DNA of 64,000 nucleotides from Coenobita brevimanus (GCA_032717465.1 CM064657.1:21755968-21819967); one strand, 5' to 3'. Shown: positions 45,000-55,844, counted from the stretch's first letter. The notes: a model not told the origin generated them from the sequence alone. Made by a program: numbers and translations.

Positions 45000-46975
45000 A
45001 CTTTCTTCTTATTGGAAGACGTATGTAAGATATTCAAGGAAGAGATAAGCGCAGCATGTGAGGCGGTTTGTGGAGTGAGGAGGAGATGCAAGGGTGTGCA
45101 AGGGACAGCATGGTGGAATGATGAGGTGAAACGAGCTGTGGAACAAAAGAAGAAGGCATATGGTGAATGGTTGGCGAGTAGAGGTAGGGGAGAAGATGAG
45201 AGAGAGAAGAGAGAGGTATATGTGAGCAGGAGAAGGGAGGTTAAGAGACTGGTGAAGAAGAGTAAGAAGAAAGTGGATGAAGAGTTTGGGAGGAATCTGA
45301 TGTGAAATGGAGGGAGAGTAAGAAATTGTTTTGGAAGGAGGTAAAGAAAGTAAGGCAGTGTGAAAGGGGAAATAGTAGGGGAGTGAAAGATAGGAATAAT
45401 AGATTGTTGGTGGAGAAGAGAGAGAAATTGAGGAGATGGAAGGAGCACTTTGAGGATTTGTTGAATGTAGAGAGTGAGAACAGTGTGAGTATAAGTGGTT
45501 GGGGAATGGCTGGGAGAAGAAGAGATGAGAGGAGGGAGGAAGAGATCAGTAGGTCGGAAGTAGTGGAAGCGATGAAGAAGATTAAGCTGGGAAAGGCCCC
45601 AGGAATTGATGGAGTGTGTGGTGAAATGCTTAGGTATGGTGGTGAGATTGTTGTGGAGTGGATATGGAAGTTGTGTAGATTGGCTTGGGAAGAGGGAAGG
45701 GTTCCAGAGGACTGGAAATCAGGTATAATTGTTCCTCTGTACAAAGGAAAAGGGTAGAGAGAAGTATGTGGTAACCATAGGGGTATTTGCCTTCTTAGTG
45801 TGACTGGTAAAATATATGGTAGAATACTCATTGATAGGGTTAGGCATATGACAGAGGAGCTAGTTGGAGAAGAACAAGGGGGATTTAGGAAGGGAAAAGG
45901 GTGTGTAGATCAGATATTTGTTCTAAGATGTTTAGTGGAGAAGTATCTAGAGAAGGGAAGGAAAGTGTATGCTGCCTTCATGGACTTGGAGAAAGCTTAT
46001 GACAGAATAGATAGGCAAGGTATGTGGAAGATATTGAGAATATATGGAGTGGAGGGGAAATTGTTGAGTGCTGTGAAGAGTATGTACGAGGGAGCTAGGG
46101 CTACGGTGCGAGTGGATGGTGAGCTGAGTGAGTTCTTTGATCTCAATGTGGGATTGAAACAGGGGTGTGTGATGCCTCCATGGCTGTTTAATATATATAT
46201 GGATGGGGTTGTAAAGGAGGTGCAAGGTAGGGCAGTGGATGTGGGGGTGGCCCTAATGAATGAGGGTGAGATTTGGAAGCTTCCGGTGTTGCTGTTTGCT
46301 GATGATACAGTATTGTTGAGTGAAGATGAATGGGAGTTGCAAGGTTTGGTGAATGAATTTGGGACAGTGTGTAGGAGGAGGAAGCTGAAAGTTAATGTAA
46401 ACAAAAGTAAAGTTATGGTGTTTGAGTGGAATGAAGCCACAGAGTGTGCAGTGAGATTGGATGGTGAGGATATGGAGAATGTGAGTGCATTCAAGTACTT
46501 GGGTAGTGTGATGAGTAAGGATGGAACATTGGGGGATGAAGTACGTGAAAGGGTACAGCAGGGAAGAAAGGTTGTTGGTACACTGAAAGCAGTGATGAGA
46601 AATAGGGAGGTGAGTATGGAAGTTAAGAAGTCACTGCATGATGGTATTGTGATCCCTACCCTGACGTATGGAAGCGAGGCGTGGACCTTGCAAGAGGGGA
46701 ACAAGTCAAGAGTGAGAGCAGTGGAAATGAGTTACTTGAGAGGAGCATGTGGAGTGACGTGGAGGGACAGGTTGACGAATGAAGAAGTGAAGGAACGTTG
46801 TGGGGTAGATGTGGATGTGGTTGAAAAGATTAGGAGAAATACACTGAGGTGGTTTGGACATGTGGAGAGAATGGAGAATGAAAGACTGACTAAGAGGGTG
46901 TACAGTATGTAGGTGAGGTGGAGGGAGGGAGAGGGAGAGGTAGACCGAGGATGAGGTGGAGGGATGGAGTTGAGA
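45000..46975 (+). pseudogene. Family B LINE reverse transcriptase, lightly broken
   Basis: Homologous along its length to the intact RT at 12888-14909. The 45000-45305 segment gives the linker (GVQGTAWWNDEVKRAVEQ). A one-base deletion near 45300 shifts frame; the frame from 45302 then runs to 46912, with a TAG at 45755-45757 where the intact copy has a Glu codon after YKGKG. RT motifs are GKAPGIDG, EEQGGFRKGKG, FMDLEKAYDRID (motif A), GLKQGCVMPP (motif B) and LLFADDTVLL (catalytic, near 46295). After 46900 a second frameshift disturbs the C-terminal GRPR block. The catalytic residues are intact. Confidence 0.87.
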
Positions 46976-47110
46976 GGTATATGAGGGAGGGGGGGTGAGT
47001 TGGGGGGAGGGGAGTCAAATGGTGGGTGACAGAGTGACTTGGAGGCGTTTTGTCTGCGGCCACCCTTTGCGGGATTAGGGCGTCGGGCTATAGATAGATA
47101 GATAGATAGG
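45000..47110 (+). mobile_element. RTE-like LINE, family B, copy 3
   Basis: Plus-strand copy starting just upstream of the RT linker and ending in the family 3' end GCGGCCACCC...GGGCGTCGGGC and a (TAGA)n tail at about 47092-47110. The endonuclease is missing. Confidence 0.9.
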
Positions 47111-47634
47111 TTCTTTCTTGGCAAATTGAAGCTTGGCCCAGCCTCTGACATTTCTCGCAATCTTCTTTCTTGAGTCCGATCTATAGTCAACCACAGCACA
47201 CATAAAGTGTGTCATTTTGGATGTTGACGAAAGTCTGTTACAAACTCTCGTACACCAGGCACCCTGGAGCTCTGTAATCGAGACCGAATTTAGTATTTTT
47301 TTACAGCAGATAAATCTGCTAATTTGACTTGATGCCATTTTCCATGACTTCACGATGGTGTGAGTTCATATAAAGACGAATACTAATACAGCTCCTTAGT
47401 CGTGCTGATCGTTATTTACCCTATACACAACAGATTCTAGCAATGGTTATAATGGTTGGTATTTGTGAGATATAAGTCGTATCACGCATATCATCTCTAA
47501 ATATTCATACTTTAGACATATATTAACTATTATTTGCTTCTCAGATATTGAAAAGTTTCTGCATATATGAGCGTAGAGATGAATCATAGATTCTTTGCCG
47601 AATTTGTTCCTTTGTCCCTGGGGTCTCTGTTTGT
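47111..47634. other. Intergenic DNA, no gene seen
   Basis: Unique-looking sequence between the family B LINE tail and the inverted R copy. No coding signal. Confidence 0.4.
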
Positions 47635-47912
47635 GGGAACCGCAGTCTCTTCGATGAAAATCTTTTTTTTTTTTTCTTTTAATACCTTTGCTGGTGACCA
47701 CTGGGAGTATCTGAATAAAAGTATATATCAAGAAATATTTGTACATAAATCTTCATCTTCTTCATCTCTTGACATTTATAGCCTGTAATGCTTGGTGTTT
47801 TAGGGTCGGCTTCCTGTCACTCTAACGCCTAGTGTATAGCTGGGTTCTCTTTCTAGACCAGAGCTTAGACAAATAAGAAAGAGGCAGGACACAAAAACTC
47901 AAGGCAACAACC

Positions 47913-48113
47913 TTATATGTGTATTGTCAAATTCTGCAAGTGGAACGGGCAGATGTCACATGAGTAATTATTCTGGGCATTTATAAACCTTATATCTAGA
48001 TTGTGGGTAATAGTATCATGCAGGATACTATTCAGGGACAAGATCAGGCACAAAGTGAATAGCACGTTAGTTAATACCAGGAGTCTTAGGGCAGAGAAAT
48101 CAATCACTGTCAC
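47913..48113 (-). CDS. Short hydrophobic frame, function unknown
   Basis: 66 codons in the 1.9-kb insert, starting with GTG. Residues about 8-30 (LRLLVLTNVLFTLCLILSL) are hydrophobic enough for a signal anchor or membrane helix; the rest holds two cysteines in CDIC. I do not recognise the family. It could be a chance frame. Confidence 0.25.
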   Translation of the reverse strand: MTVIDFSALRLLVLTNVLFTLCLILSLNSILHDTITHNLDIRFINAQNNYSCDICPFHLQNLTIHI

Positions 48114-48159
48114 TCATGGGAAGTCTAGACTTTATCTGTTTAGGTAGAGTTCCTTTCAC

Positions 48160-48485
48160 TGGGGCCGAGGCACTGTTATCACTGTTGGGGTGTCTATTTA
48201 GTTCACTGTTACACTCTTAATTATTACTTTGGTTCCAGGAGCCTTTGATTGATCTTAACATGAGGCTACATCACTGTGATGGAATTATGTTCACTCAGGC
48301 AGACACTTTTATTCAGTGCTCGGCCGTGGTCACTGTCTCACTGTTACCTTACCTATTCCACCTTTCTTTTACATTAACACTGACAGGTTTTATTTCTGAC
48401 TTCCCGTGCTTATAGTAACTCACTGCTCAGCCCTCACTTCACTGTATCACTATCACTGTACTTTCACTGTCATTCACTATCAGGA
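48160..48485. repeat. TCACTGT-rich cryptic simple sequence
   Basis: The motif TCACTGT or a close variant recurs irregularly in this stretch of the 1.9-kb insert. No gene seen. Confidence 0.5.
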
Positions 48486-48612
48486 CTGGGCGTGGTAGCG
48501 GCCAGGAAAAGGGGCGGCGAGGAACAGCTCAGCTTGGCTACTGATGGGGCTGAGTTCCGCCAGGGACCTCCGTATTCAGGGGCCACTGGATCATTCGGAG
48601 GGGTGTCCTCTC

Positions 48613-49050
48613 TCATCCTGGGCTGTGTACGGCAAAGGGCCTCGTGCTCTCAGGGCTTGGGGCTGGTGTCTGGCCCTCTGGACTGGGGCTGAACAGCTGC
48701 CTGAATCGTTTGCTCAGGCGCCTGATGGAGGACGAGGGTCTCTGGCGTCGAGGTGTGGGGATGTCCCGCCCAGGGGTCCTGGGGGCGGTCTCGAGGTCCT
48801 GCAGGCTGTGGTCTCCGGTGGTCAGTAACGCAGCGAGGAGCTGGCGGCGTCGGCCTCTGTCGGGGTCCATCAGATGTGGCCCCTCAGGGACCAGCTGTAG
48901 AGAGAAGAGCCCGGTGGGGGTCACAGGGCCTTTCCAGCAGCCCTCCAGGGTGAGACCTTCCTCTAGGTAGTAATCTCGTGGAAGGGAGGCAGCACTTGAT
49001 GGAGGAGCAGTTACTGGCCGTCTCCTCTCGTACGTCCTGGCTACTGGCCG
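48613..49050 (-). CDS. GC-rich open frame in the 1.9-kb insert, unknown protein
   Basis: From about 49050 to 48613 the minus strand is open and GC-rich, unlike the AT-rich surroundings. It reads through PRDYYLEEGLTLEGCWKGP, LFSLQLVPEGPHLMDPDRG, RRRQLLAALLTTGDHSLQDL and a Pro/Ser/Arg-rich end. A plausible Met is not placed with confidence. The composition is consistent with a real protein segment, for example from a retroelement, but I cannot name a family. The plus strand is also partly open here, so coding is not proven. Confidence 0.4.
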   Translation of the reverse strand, partial: RPVARTYERRRPVTAPPSSAASLPRDYYLEEGLTLEGCWKGPVTPTGLFSLQLVPEGPHLMDPDRGRRRQLLAALLTTGDHSLQDLETAPRTPGRDIPTPRRQRPSSSIRRLSKRFRQLFSPSPEGQTPAPSPESTRPFAVHSPG

Positions 49051-49320
49051 TGACCTTCTAAGGGCGTCTCTAGGGCACCTTCAGAGCAGCTACCGGCCAT
49101 CTCCTGACAAAGGCGGGAGTGGCTACCGGCTATTTCCTGATGAAGGTGGGAGCTGCTACTGACCATCTCCTGATTACCTCTGGAGCAGTTACCAGCCGTC
49201 TCCTGTAGGAGGGTCAAGTGTCTACCGGCCATCACTAGGGCACCTTCAGAGCAGCTACCGGCCGTCTCCTGACGAAGGCGGGAGGGGCTACTGATCGTCT
49301 CCTGATTACCTCCGGAGCAG
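49041..49320 (-). repeat. Coding-like minisatellite, about 36-39-bp units
   Basis: Units carry CTACCGGCC(A/G)TCTCCTGA and GAGCAG, grouped in a higher-order unit that starts AGGGCACCTTCAGAGCAGCT (about 49074 and 49240). On the minus strand one frame reads a degenerate peptide repeat, QETAGSCSEGA / SSPSRLRQETAGS. The same peptide continues at 49420-49470 on the other side of a SINE fragment. Confidence 0.8.
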
Positions 49321-49420
49321 TTTTTTTTTTTTTTTTTGTGTCCGATTCTGGGCATAGGCTTCACAGCCTGCTATCAAGGCCCAGCAGTCCTCCTACACCA
49401 TACACCTCTACATGTCACTA
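49319..49420 (-). mobile_element. SINE fragment (3' part) inside the minisatellite
   Basis: The poly(T) run on the plus strand (49320-49337) is a poly(A) tail on the minus strand. The following 80 bp (GGCATAGGCTTCACAGCCTG, AAGGCCCAG, CCTCTACATGTCA) match the 3' part of the SINE at 63507-63850. The tRNA-like head is missing. The minisatellite unit reads GAGCAG before and CTACCAGCC after it, as in an uninterrupted unit. Confidence 0.82.
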
Positions 49421-49725
49421 CCAGCCATCTCCTGTAGGAGGGTTGAGCGGCTACCGGCCGTCTCAGGGGTGCTGCCTGGAGCTAGAGTGATAGATCCACC
49501 CCGATCCTGTCGGTGGTCGGCTCGCCCAGAAGGTAGTCTCTTTTTCCCGCTATGGTGGCAGCGGGCGAGTTCCATGTCATAGGGGCGCGTGGCCCAGGCG
49601 AACTTATTTCCCTGTCGCCCGGAGTCAGGTCTCACTCTGTTTGCCCCTCCATTGGCTCCTTCTGGGGGTGTTGAGATGCCATCAGCAAGACTATTCAGCA
49701 TTTTATAGCCAACACCACAAAACAT
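49420..49725 (-). CDS. Open frame at the right end of the 1.9-kb insert, unknown
   Basis: Minus-strand frame that within the insert starts MLNSLADGISTPPEGANGG at 49701 and runs into the minisatellite peptide ETAGSRSTLLQEMAG before the SINE cuts it. The frame crosses the insert boundary on its 5' side, so the first residues from 49725 belong to flanking DNA. No family recognised. Confidence 0.35.
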
Positions 49726-50079
49726 TCGAAAAGCATCACAGAGTATTTTGTGACCTCATTATTAGGCACAGAACTCACCTTAAATGAATGAGAATAATTT
49801 TTACATAGCAATACTATGAAAAAACACCCGTATGGGAGCATTTTGCATTGCTCACAAAATAATATCGGAAACTGGAAAGTCTGGTGGTATGTAGTATCTG
49901 TGGCTCTGTGCCCTGTTTTGGGCTTAATGCGGCATCTCTTATTTTTTCTGCTTGGGGGAGATTTTTCGAAATGAAGATGTTAGATATAGTTTGCAACAGC
50001 CATTTCAACACAAGATGTGCAGTGCGTCCCTGAGTGCGAGGCCTGGAGGGGGGGGGGGCTAGGTGTACAATTGAAGAGT

Positions 50080-50345
50080 TGAGAGGTAGGATGGGACTGG
50101 GGTGTATTGGTGTTGTGATAAGGACTGAGATAGTTTGGCCATGTGGAGATTGATGGATGATAATTGAGTGCAGGTGAGAAATGTTAATGTTAGGGGTAGG
50201 GTGGCAAAAGGTAGACCAAAAATGATCTGGGACGAGGTCTTTGAGTGTGAATTCATGGACAAGGGACTAAATAGGGAAGCTGCCAGAGATCGAACGGCAT
50301 GGAGAGCCTCCATTAGGTGACCAAGGCCGACGCATGCCAACATGT
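50080..50345 (+). pseudogene. LINE C-terminal fragment (family E)
   Basis: Degenerate plus-strand coding end of an RTE-like LINE. Reads RNVNVRGRVAKGRPKMIWDE, VFECEFMDKGLN, REAARDRTAWRAS and then a stop, preceded by an IVWPCGD remnant of the WFGHVERMDD block. The order matches the last part of such proteins. Not one of families A-D. Confidence 0.65.
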
Positions 50346-51694
50346 TATACCCTTCAAAAACGAAACGAAACGAAACAAGACCCTTTTCTCGGGTTCAACA
50401 AAATGGAGAGAGAGAGAGAGAAAGAGAGAGGGCGCGGGGTCAACGAAATAAGAAGGTAAATAAAAATTGTCTGGGGCGTCAACTGCTGTGGTCGCTTGGC
50501 TCGACAAAAACAAAAATTTAAAAAGAAATAAACAAACAGCAACAAAGGGCAAGGAAATGTAATTCTGGAACTAGAGAATTGGTAAAAACAAAGAAATAAC
50601 ATAGGGCATTAAAGGTAAACGACATAAACACAACGTAACTCAGACAGCAACATGTTAAATATTCACATAAAACATAAAAACAGCTGACAGCCATGAACAA
50701 ACCGAGTAATCAGAAAAACACATTGTAAACATCTAATATAAACTATACAAATTAATACTGGTGTAATAAATCATTCCTGTAACTGTACATCTGTCGTCTG
50801 AGACAAGTGTAACCTATGTTCTGTCTGTCTGTTGCCTTATCTAAGAAGTTGAAGTTCCGTTTATCAATGAAAGCATTAGTCTTACCACTCAGCGTGTAAC
50901 CCCTTCATTTTAATACCGTCTTGTTGCATTTTATTCTCGTTACTTACGGACGGATTAATCCAGCTTAGGAAAGTCTTCTTGTATTCAAGGGATTAGGAAG
51001 GCTTAATCCATCTCCTCCAGTTTGAAAAGTACCTCGTATGCTGAACTAGTCAAAGATACGTCATAGAACTGAAGGCGTTGACCTCCTACTACTCTAACAA
51101 ATACAAGAATCATTATTGTCATCCCTCAGTCCTTCAGCGCAAGGGGCGTCATTAAATCCAGGTACAATCAGGCAGTCTTTGGAAACCGATGATGAATGGT
51201 TTGTGAAGTCAACTTTGGTGCTGTTTTTGGAGATCTGAAAGTTGTGAAACAGGATAATAGTGTATAAGTTCTAGTATCTAGTATGGAAATAAATTGATAA
51301 CTTATTAATAATTCCAACGATCATCATCATCATCACCATCATCATCCAGACCTCCTTTCCCACCCTAGCGTTCGGTGAAAAAGGTTCCAGGGAGTCAGGG
51401 AAAAAAAAAAAAATACAGAATGAGATACTAACCAAAGTTTGCCCAGCTGAATGGGCCACATTCCCATTCATTCACTATTCAAGCCCTCGAAATCCAGGCT
51501 CCGTCGGATATATTGTTTCTTACAATTCTTAAATTTATACTAATTGCGCTCATCAGTTTAACATAAACAACTAATTTCCGGCAGACATGCCATTAGGCAT
51601 AAGGAAGATTCTTGTATAATGTAGATAGCATGGATAAAGCTTTCACGTGTTTTGGTTCTGCAAAAATCAAGCTGAAATTTTCAAATGAAAGTTC

Positions 51695-51697
<3 letters not shown>
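50346..51697. other. Intergenic DNA, no gene seen
   Basis: AT-rich. Contains (AAACG)n at about 50358-50377, a GA-rich stretch near 50405-50432 and a short (ATC)n near 51317-51347. Confidence 0.45.

Positions 51698-51733
<36 letters not shown>
51698..51733. repeat. (TG)n microsatellite at a LINE 3' end
   Basis: 36 bp of TG repeats directly adjoining the family D 3' end (TTCTTACCTTACCTAATTG). Confidence 0.95.
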
Positions 51734-51734
<1 letters not shown>

Positions 51735-54700
51735 CTTACCTTACCTAATTGTATCTTTACAGGGATGAGTCAAGCTCGTACTGTCCCGTGTCTTAAACCA
51801 TATTTACCGTACATATCCTTAAATTTGTGAATTGTTTTGGCACACACTATTTCATTCGGTAGTGCATTCCATTGTTCAATTGCTCTGTTTGGGAAACTGA
51901 ATTTCCTTACGTCTTTATCACCTCTCTTCTTATGCAGTTTTTTGCAGTGTCCTCTTGCTGATGCTTCTCTATATGTTAAGTAATCATTTATGTCTATTTT
52001 CTCCTTCCCTGATATGCACTTATATATCATTATCATGTCACCTCTTTTCCTTCTCTCCTGTAGTGTTAGTAGATTCAGTTTATTTAGTCTTTCTTCGTAG
52101 CTTAGGTCCCTTAAGCTTGGTATCCATTTTGTAGCGGCCCTTTGAACTTTTTCAATCTTGTCTGTGTTTTTTGAGATGAGGACTCCAGACTACTGATGCA
52201 TATTCCAGGGTTGGTCTAATGAATGATGTTATTATCCTTCTTAGCATGTCTTCATTTATGTATGTGAATGCTATTCTCATAATTGCAAGCAGTGTATACA
52301 TGTTCCATACCTTCTTGCTGATGTGGTCAGCCGGAGATAGTCTGTTATTGATAATCACACCTAGGTCTTTCTCTCTTTCTGATATGTATAGGATTTTGTT
52401 TCCTAACTTATAATCCCAATCAGGTCTTTTTCCACTTTTACCAAACTTGATTACATGACACTTGTCCACATTGAATTCCATTTGCCATGTACTACTCCAT
52501 TCATGAAGTTTATTTAATTCTTCTTGTAGCTCTTTACAAGAGTCTGTGTTAGTAATTCTCCTTTGTATTTTTGCATCATCTGCAAACATATTCAGATAGC
52601 TCTCATTTCCAGTGTTACTGTTTATATCATTTATATACACTAAAAACATGATTGGTGCCAGCACTGAACCCTGTGGTACTCCACTAGCCACTTCTTTCCA
52701 TGATGAGTAGTTTCCTTTTAGTACTGTTCTCATTTCTCTTTTTATGAGAAAGTCATGCATCCAACAAAACAGTTTGCCTCGAATTCCTCCTTGATGGTAC
52801 AGTTTCCATAAAAGACTTTGGTGTGGTACTGTGTTAAAAGCTTTCTTGAAATCTAAATAGATACTGTCCACCCATCCTTCCCTTTCCTGTATTGTGTTTG
52901 TTACTCTGTCATAGTAGCTCAACAGATTAGTAACACATGATTTTCCTTTTCTGAAACCAAACTGTCTTTCTGTTATCATACTGTGTTCTTCTAGATGATT
53001 TACCCAAGCTTTTCTTATAAGCTTTTCTAATACCTTGCTTACAACACTGGTCAGTGATACTGATCTTTAGTTGAGTGGATTTTGTCTATTTCCTTTCTTG
53101 AATAAGGGGACAATATTTGCTTTTTTCCAAATATCAGGTAGTTTACCTTGACTCAAGGATTTCTTGAAAATTAAAAATAATGGTTTACTTAACTCCTTTG
53201 CACATTCTTGTAGTACCCAACATGAAATTTCATCAGGATCACTTGCTTTTCCTCTGTCTAATCTACTTAACTCCTCCTGTATTACTTTTTCTGCTATTTG
53301 TATATCTGGTAGTATGTGTGGACATGCATGTTTCACATAGTCCCTCTCAAAATTTTTTCCTTCTGTAAAAACTAATTGGAAATTCTTATTTAGTGCTTCA
53401 CAAATATCTTTCTCTTGTGTATAAGTGATTCCCTCGTCCGTAATGGATTGTATTATATCTTTTACTTTGGTTTTGCTTCTGATGTAGCTGTAAAACAGCT
53501 TTAGTTGATCACTACTTTTATTTATTATATCCTCCTCAAACTGTTTTTGGGCTTCCCTCCTTATTCTTGTATAATCGTTTCTTGCCTGTTTGTAATTATT
53601 ATACGCCCTTTCACTATTGTGTCTTCTGTATCTATTCCATAACAAATCTCTTCTTTCTTTTGATTTTTTACATTCTGTATTGAACCATTTCTGTATTTTC
53701 TTATCTGCTTCTTTGTGCTGTGGGATGTACTTCTGGACTCCTATTTCATAAAATTCACAGAATTTTTTATATACAGCATTTAAATCTTGTCCTCTAAGCT
53801 CATTTTCCCAATCAACTTTTAAGAAATACTTCTTTAGGTCTTGATAATTTCCCTTTTTATAGTTTAGGCTCTTTTTGTAATTGTCATTGCTGTTAACTAT
53901 GTCATATGCTATCCTGAAGTTATAATTTAGTACTGCATAATCGCTTTTGCCGAGTGGAGGGTGATATATTAAACTGTCAATATCATTTTCTTGCCTAGTA
54001 AATATTAGATCTAGCACTGAAGGTATATCAAGTCCTCTTTTTCTGGTGGTTTCCCTCACATGTTGCGTTAGGAAAAACTCTTGCACGAGATCCAGGAGCT
54101 TTTGGTCCCAACAGCTTTCTTGGCTAATTATATCTAGAGTATTCCAATTTATATTTGTATTAAAATCCCCAGTTAGTATAATTCTTTCCGATTTCTCTTC
54201 CATTTTATGTAGTAATGATCTTAAACTCTGAATTGTACTCTCTGCCAGGACCTCATATTCATCTCTTTCCCATGTGTTTGATCTGGGTGGCATGTACAAA
54301 TTGGCTACAATTACTTTCCCTTCAGATGAGTTGATCTCTACTGCAATCAGTTCTACTTGTGATGCTATATCTAGTTTTATTTCATTGACTTTTAGATTTT
54401 TCTTAGTTAATATTATAATTCCTCCTCCTTTTTTTAAATTTCTGTCTCTTCTCCATATATTGTATTCCTCTAAGTTCATTATGTCATTGGATATCCTTGG
54501 TGTTAATTTTGTTTCAGTTAGGCATATTATTTGTGGTTCATTTTCTCTGACATAATCATTCATCTTTAGTAATTTAGATACCATTCCATCCACATTTGAG
54601 TACATCAACTTTATCATATTGTTTATATACTTGTCATGACATGGTTTTACTACCTTCCTCCTTTTTATTCCATCCTGTTTGTGTACCACTTTCGTACCTG

Positions 54701-55835
54701 CAATCCTATTACTTTGTAAAAAAATTTCTTCTTCTCCTCTTCTGATCTTCCCTAATTTTTTTGTTTTTGCTTCCTCCCTTTTCTCTTTCAGTAATTCCAG
54801 TTCCTCTTGTGTTAGGCATCTTTTTATCCATACATTTTTGAACTCCTCTTTTTCCATAAGATTCTTTGCATTTTTTAGTATCTTTTCCACAGTGTTTACA
54901 CTCTGGAAAGTCACCTTTAGAAATTTTGTCTTGCTTTTCTCGTATTTCCTTAACCTTTTGTGTTCCTCTATGTCTTGACTGCAGGTTTCCTCTGATACTT
55001 CTTTCAGTAAGCTCATTACATTTGCCATCTCCTTTTTGTCTCTTGTGATCTTGTTTTTTACTTCTTCCTCTTCTATACCAGTGATTACTATAAATTTGTT
55101 TATATCTACTGAATCTCTGACTAACTTTGGATTGTTTTGGATTATTCTTTTCACTTCCATTTTAATGCTTTTTTCCTCCACCCTTGTTTCTAAGTCTTTC
55201 TTTACTTTCACCATTTCAGCATACGTGGTTTCCACATCATTTTTGTAGCTTTACACAGCTTCATTCACCTGTGTTATCTTCTCCTCAATATCACTGATCT
55301 GGTCTATAAGACTGCTTACTTGCCTAATTGTCTCTGTGTCACTTTTGAACTCTTCCATAACACTCTCGTAATTGACTACTGTACTTGCCATTTCACTCAT
55401 TTTCTTCCTAAGTGTACTCAATTCCACTGTTAGTTCACTGATGGTTGTGTCTTTCTTGTTGGCCTTCCTTCCTAGTTTTTCTATTTCTTCCTTTTGCAAG
55501 TGCATCTGCTTCTTTATTTCATCAATTTCATTTTTGAAAGCCATTTCTAGTTTGTGTACACGTTCAACCGGTCTATTGTGAGTCTCCACTTCAACCAGTT
55601 CTTGGTAGAAATCATCATTTTGCTTTCTACCCTTATCCCTTTTCTTTTCCAAATTTGCTTTACTAAAGTATGTATCCATTTTGCAATACTAAAAGTACAG
55701 AGTATGTACTTACAGTCCCCGTGCTGCTGTAGTCTAAACAAACCTCAGCTGACTCAGTGCATTCTTTCGTCTTGGTTCTCTTTTCTGTTTGAACAAGTCT
55801 TATTTAAACTTTTTTTTTTCTTTTAATAATGAAAA
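51734..55835 (-). mobile_element. CR1-like LINE, family D, copy 1, nearly complete
   Basis: About 4.1 kb on the minus strand, from a 5' end near 55835 to the 3' end GATACAATTAGGTAAGGTAAGAA at 51734. It contains ORF1, endonuclease, RT and C-terminal domain in one reading frame with few lesions. Copy 2 at 35574-37163 shares the 3' end. Confidence 0.88.
51770..55679 (-). pseudogene. CR1-like LINE ORF1-endonuclease-RT frame, three lesions
   Basis: The frame from 55679 to 52152 is continuous except for TAA codons at 55251-55253 and 53067-53069. At the second, copy 2 has TAC in NPLNYRPVS. A slip in an A-run near 52165 shifts the last part (51770-52036, IMIYKCISGKEKID) to another frame. Domains: residues 1-140 are a coiled-coil-like ORF1 start (heptads around KNEIDEIKKQMHLQKEEIEKL); after the first stop a basic region with KFLKVTFQSVNTVEKIL; endonuclease with SNVDGMVSKL, CLTETKLT, GDFNTNINW and GKSDYAVL; RT with FGFRKGKSC, YLDFKKAFNTVPHQ (motif A), GVPQGSVLAPIMF (motif B), MFADDAKI (catalytic) and FIRPTLEYASVVWSP. 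Fusion of ORF1 with the enzyme part is unusual for the clade, so a lost stop or frame change is possible. Confidence 0.85.
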
Positions 55836-55844
55836 ATCATTTAG

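Larger units (their letters stand above)
47775..49710. mobile_element. Unclassified 1.9-kb insertion with 9-bp duplication
   Basis: TTTATAGCC occurs at 47775-47783 and 49702-49710. The 1918 bp between (47784-49701) are absent from R copy 1, which reads GTTGGCTATATACGTC without a break. The insert starts TGTAATGCTTGG and ends TATTCAGCAT on the plus strand. It shows no clear terminal inverted repeat, no poly(A) tail and no internal LTR pair. A 9-bp duplication is typical of Mutator-like elements but also occurs with LINEs. It carries a GC-rich coding-like stretch and a minisatellite on the minus strand. Confidence 0.75.
47635..49925 (-). repeat. Dispersed repeat R, copy 2 (inverted), split by a 1.9-kb insert
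   Basis: Minus-strand copy of R in two parts, 49702-49925 and 47635-47783. Continuous across the TTAA where R copy 1 carries piggyBac 2, but interrupted at GGCTATAAA, where R copy 1 is continuous. One frame of the right part reads SNAKCSHTGVFS, so R may derive from a coding element. Confidence 0.85.

Noticed and set aside
47784..49701. 1.9-kb insert as a solo LTR (TG...CA-like ends)
   Set aside because: The flanking duplication is 9 bp rather than 4-6 bp and no LTR features such as a TATA/poly(A) pair were clear; kept as unclassified.
50880..50960. A piggyBac-like terminus (TAACCCCTTCAT)
   Set aside because: No partner end and no TTAA at the right spacing; a short chance match.
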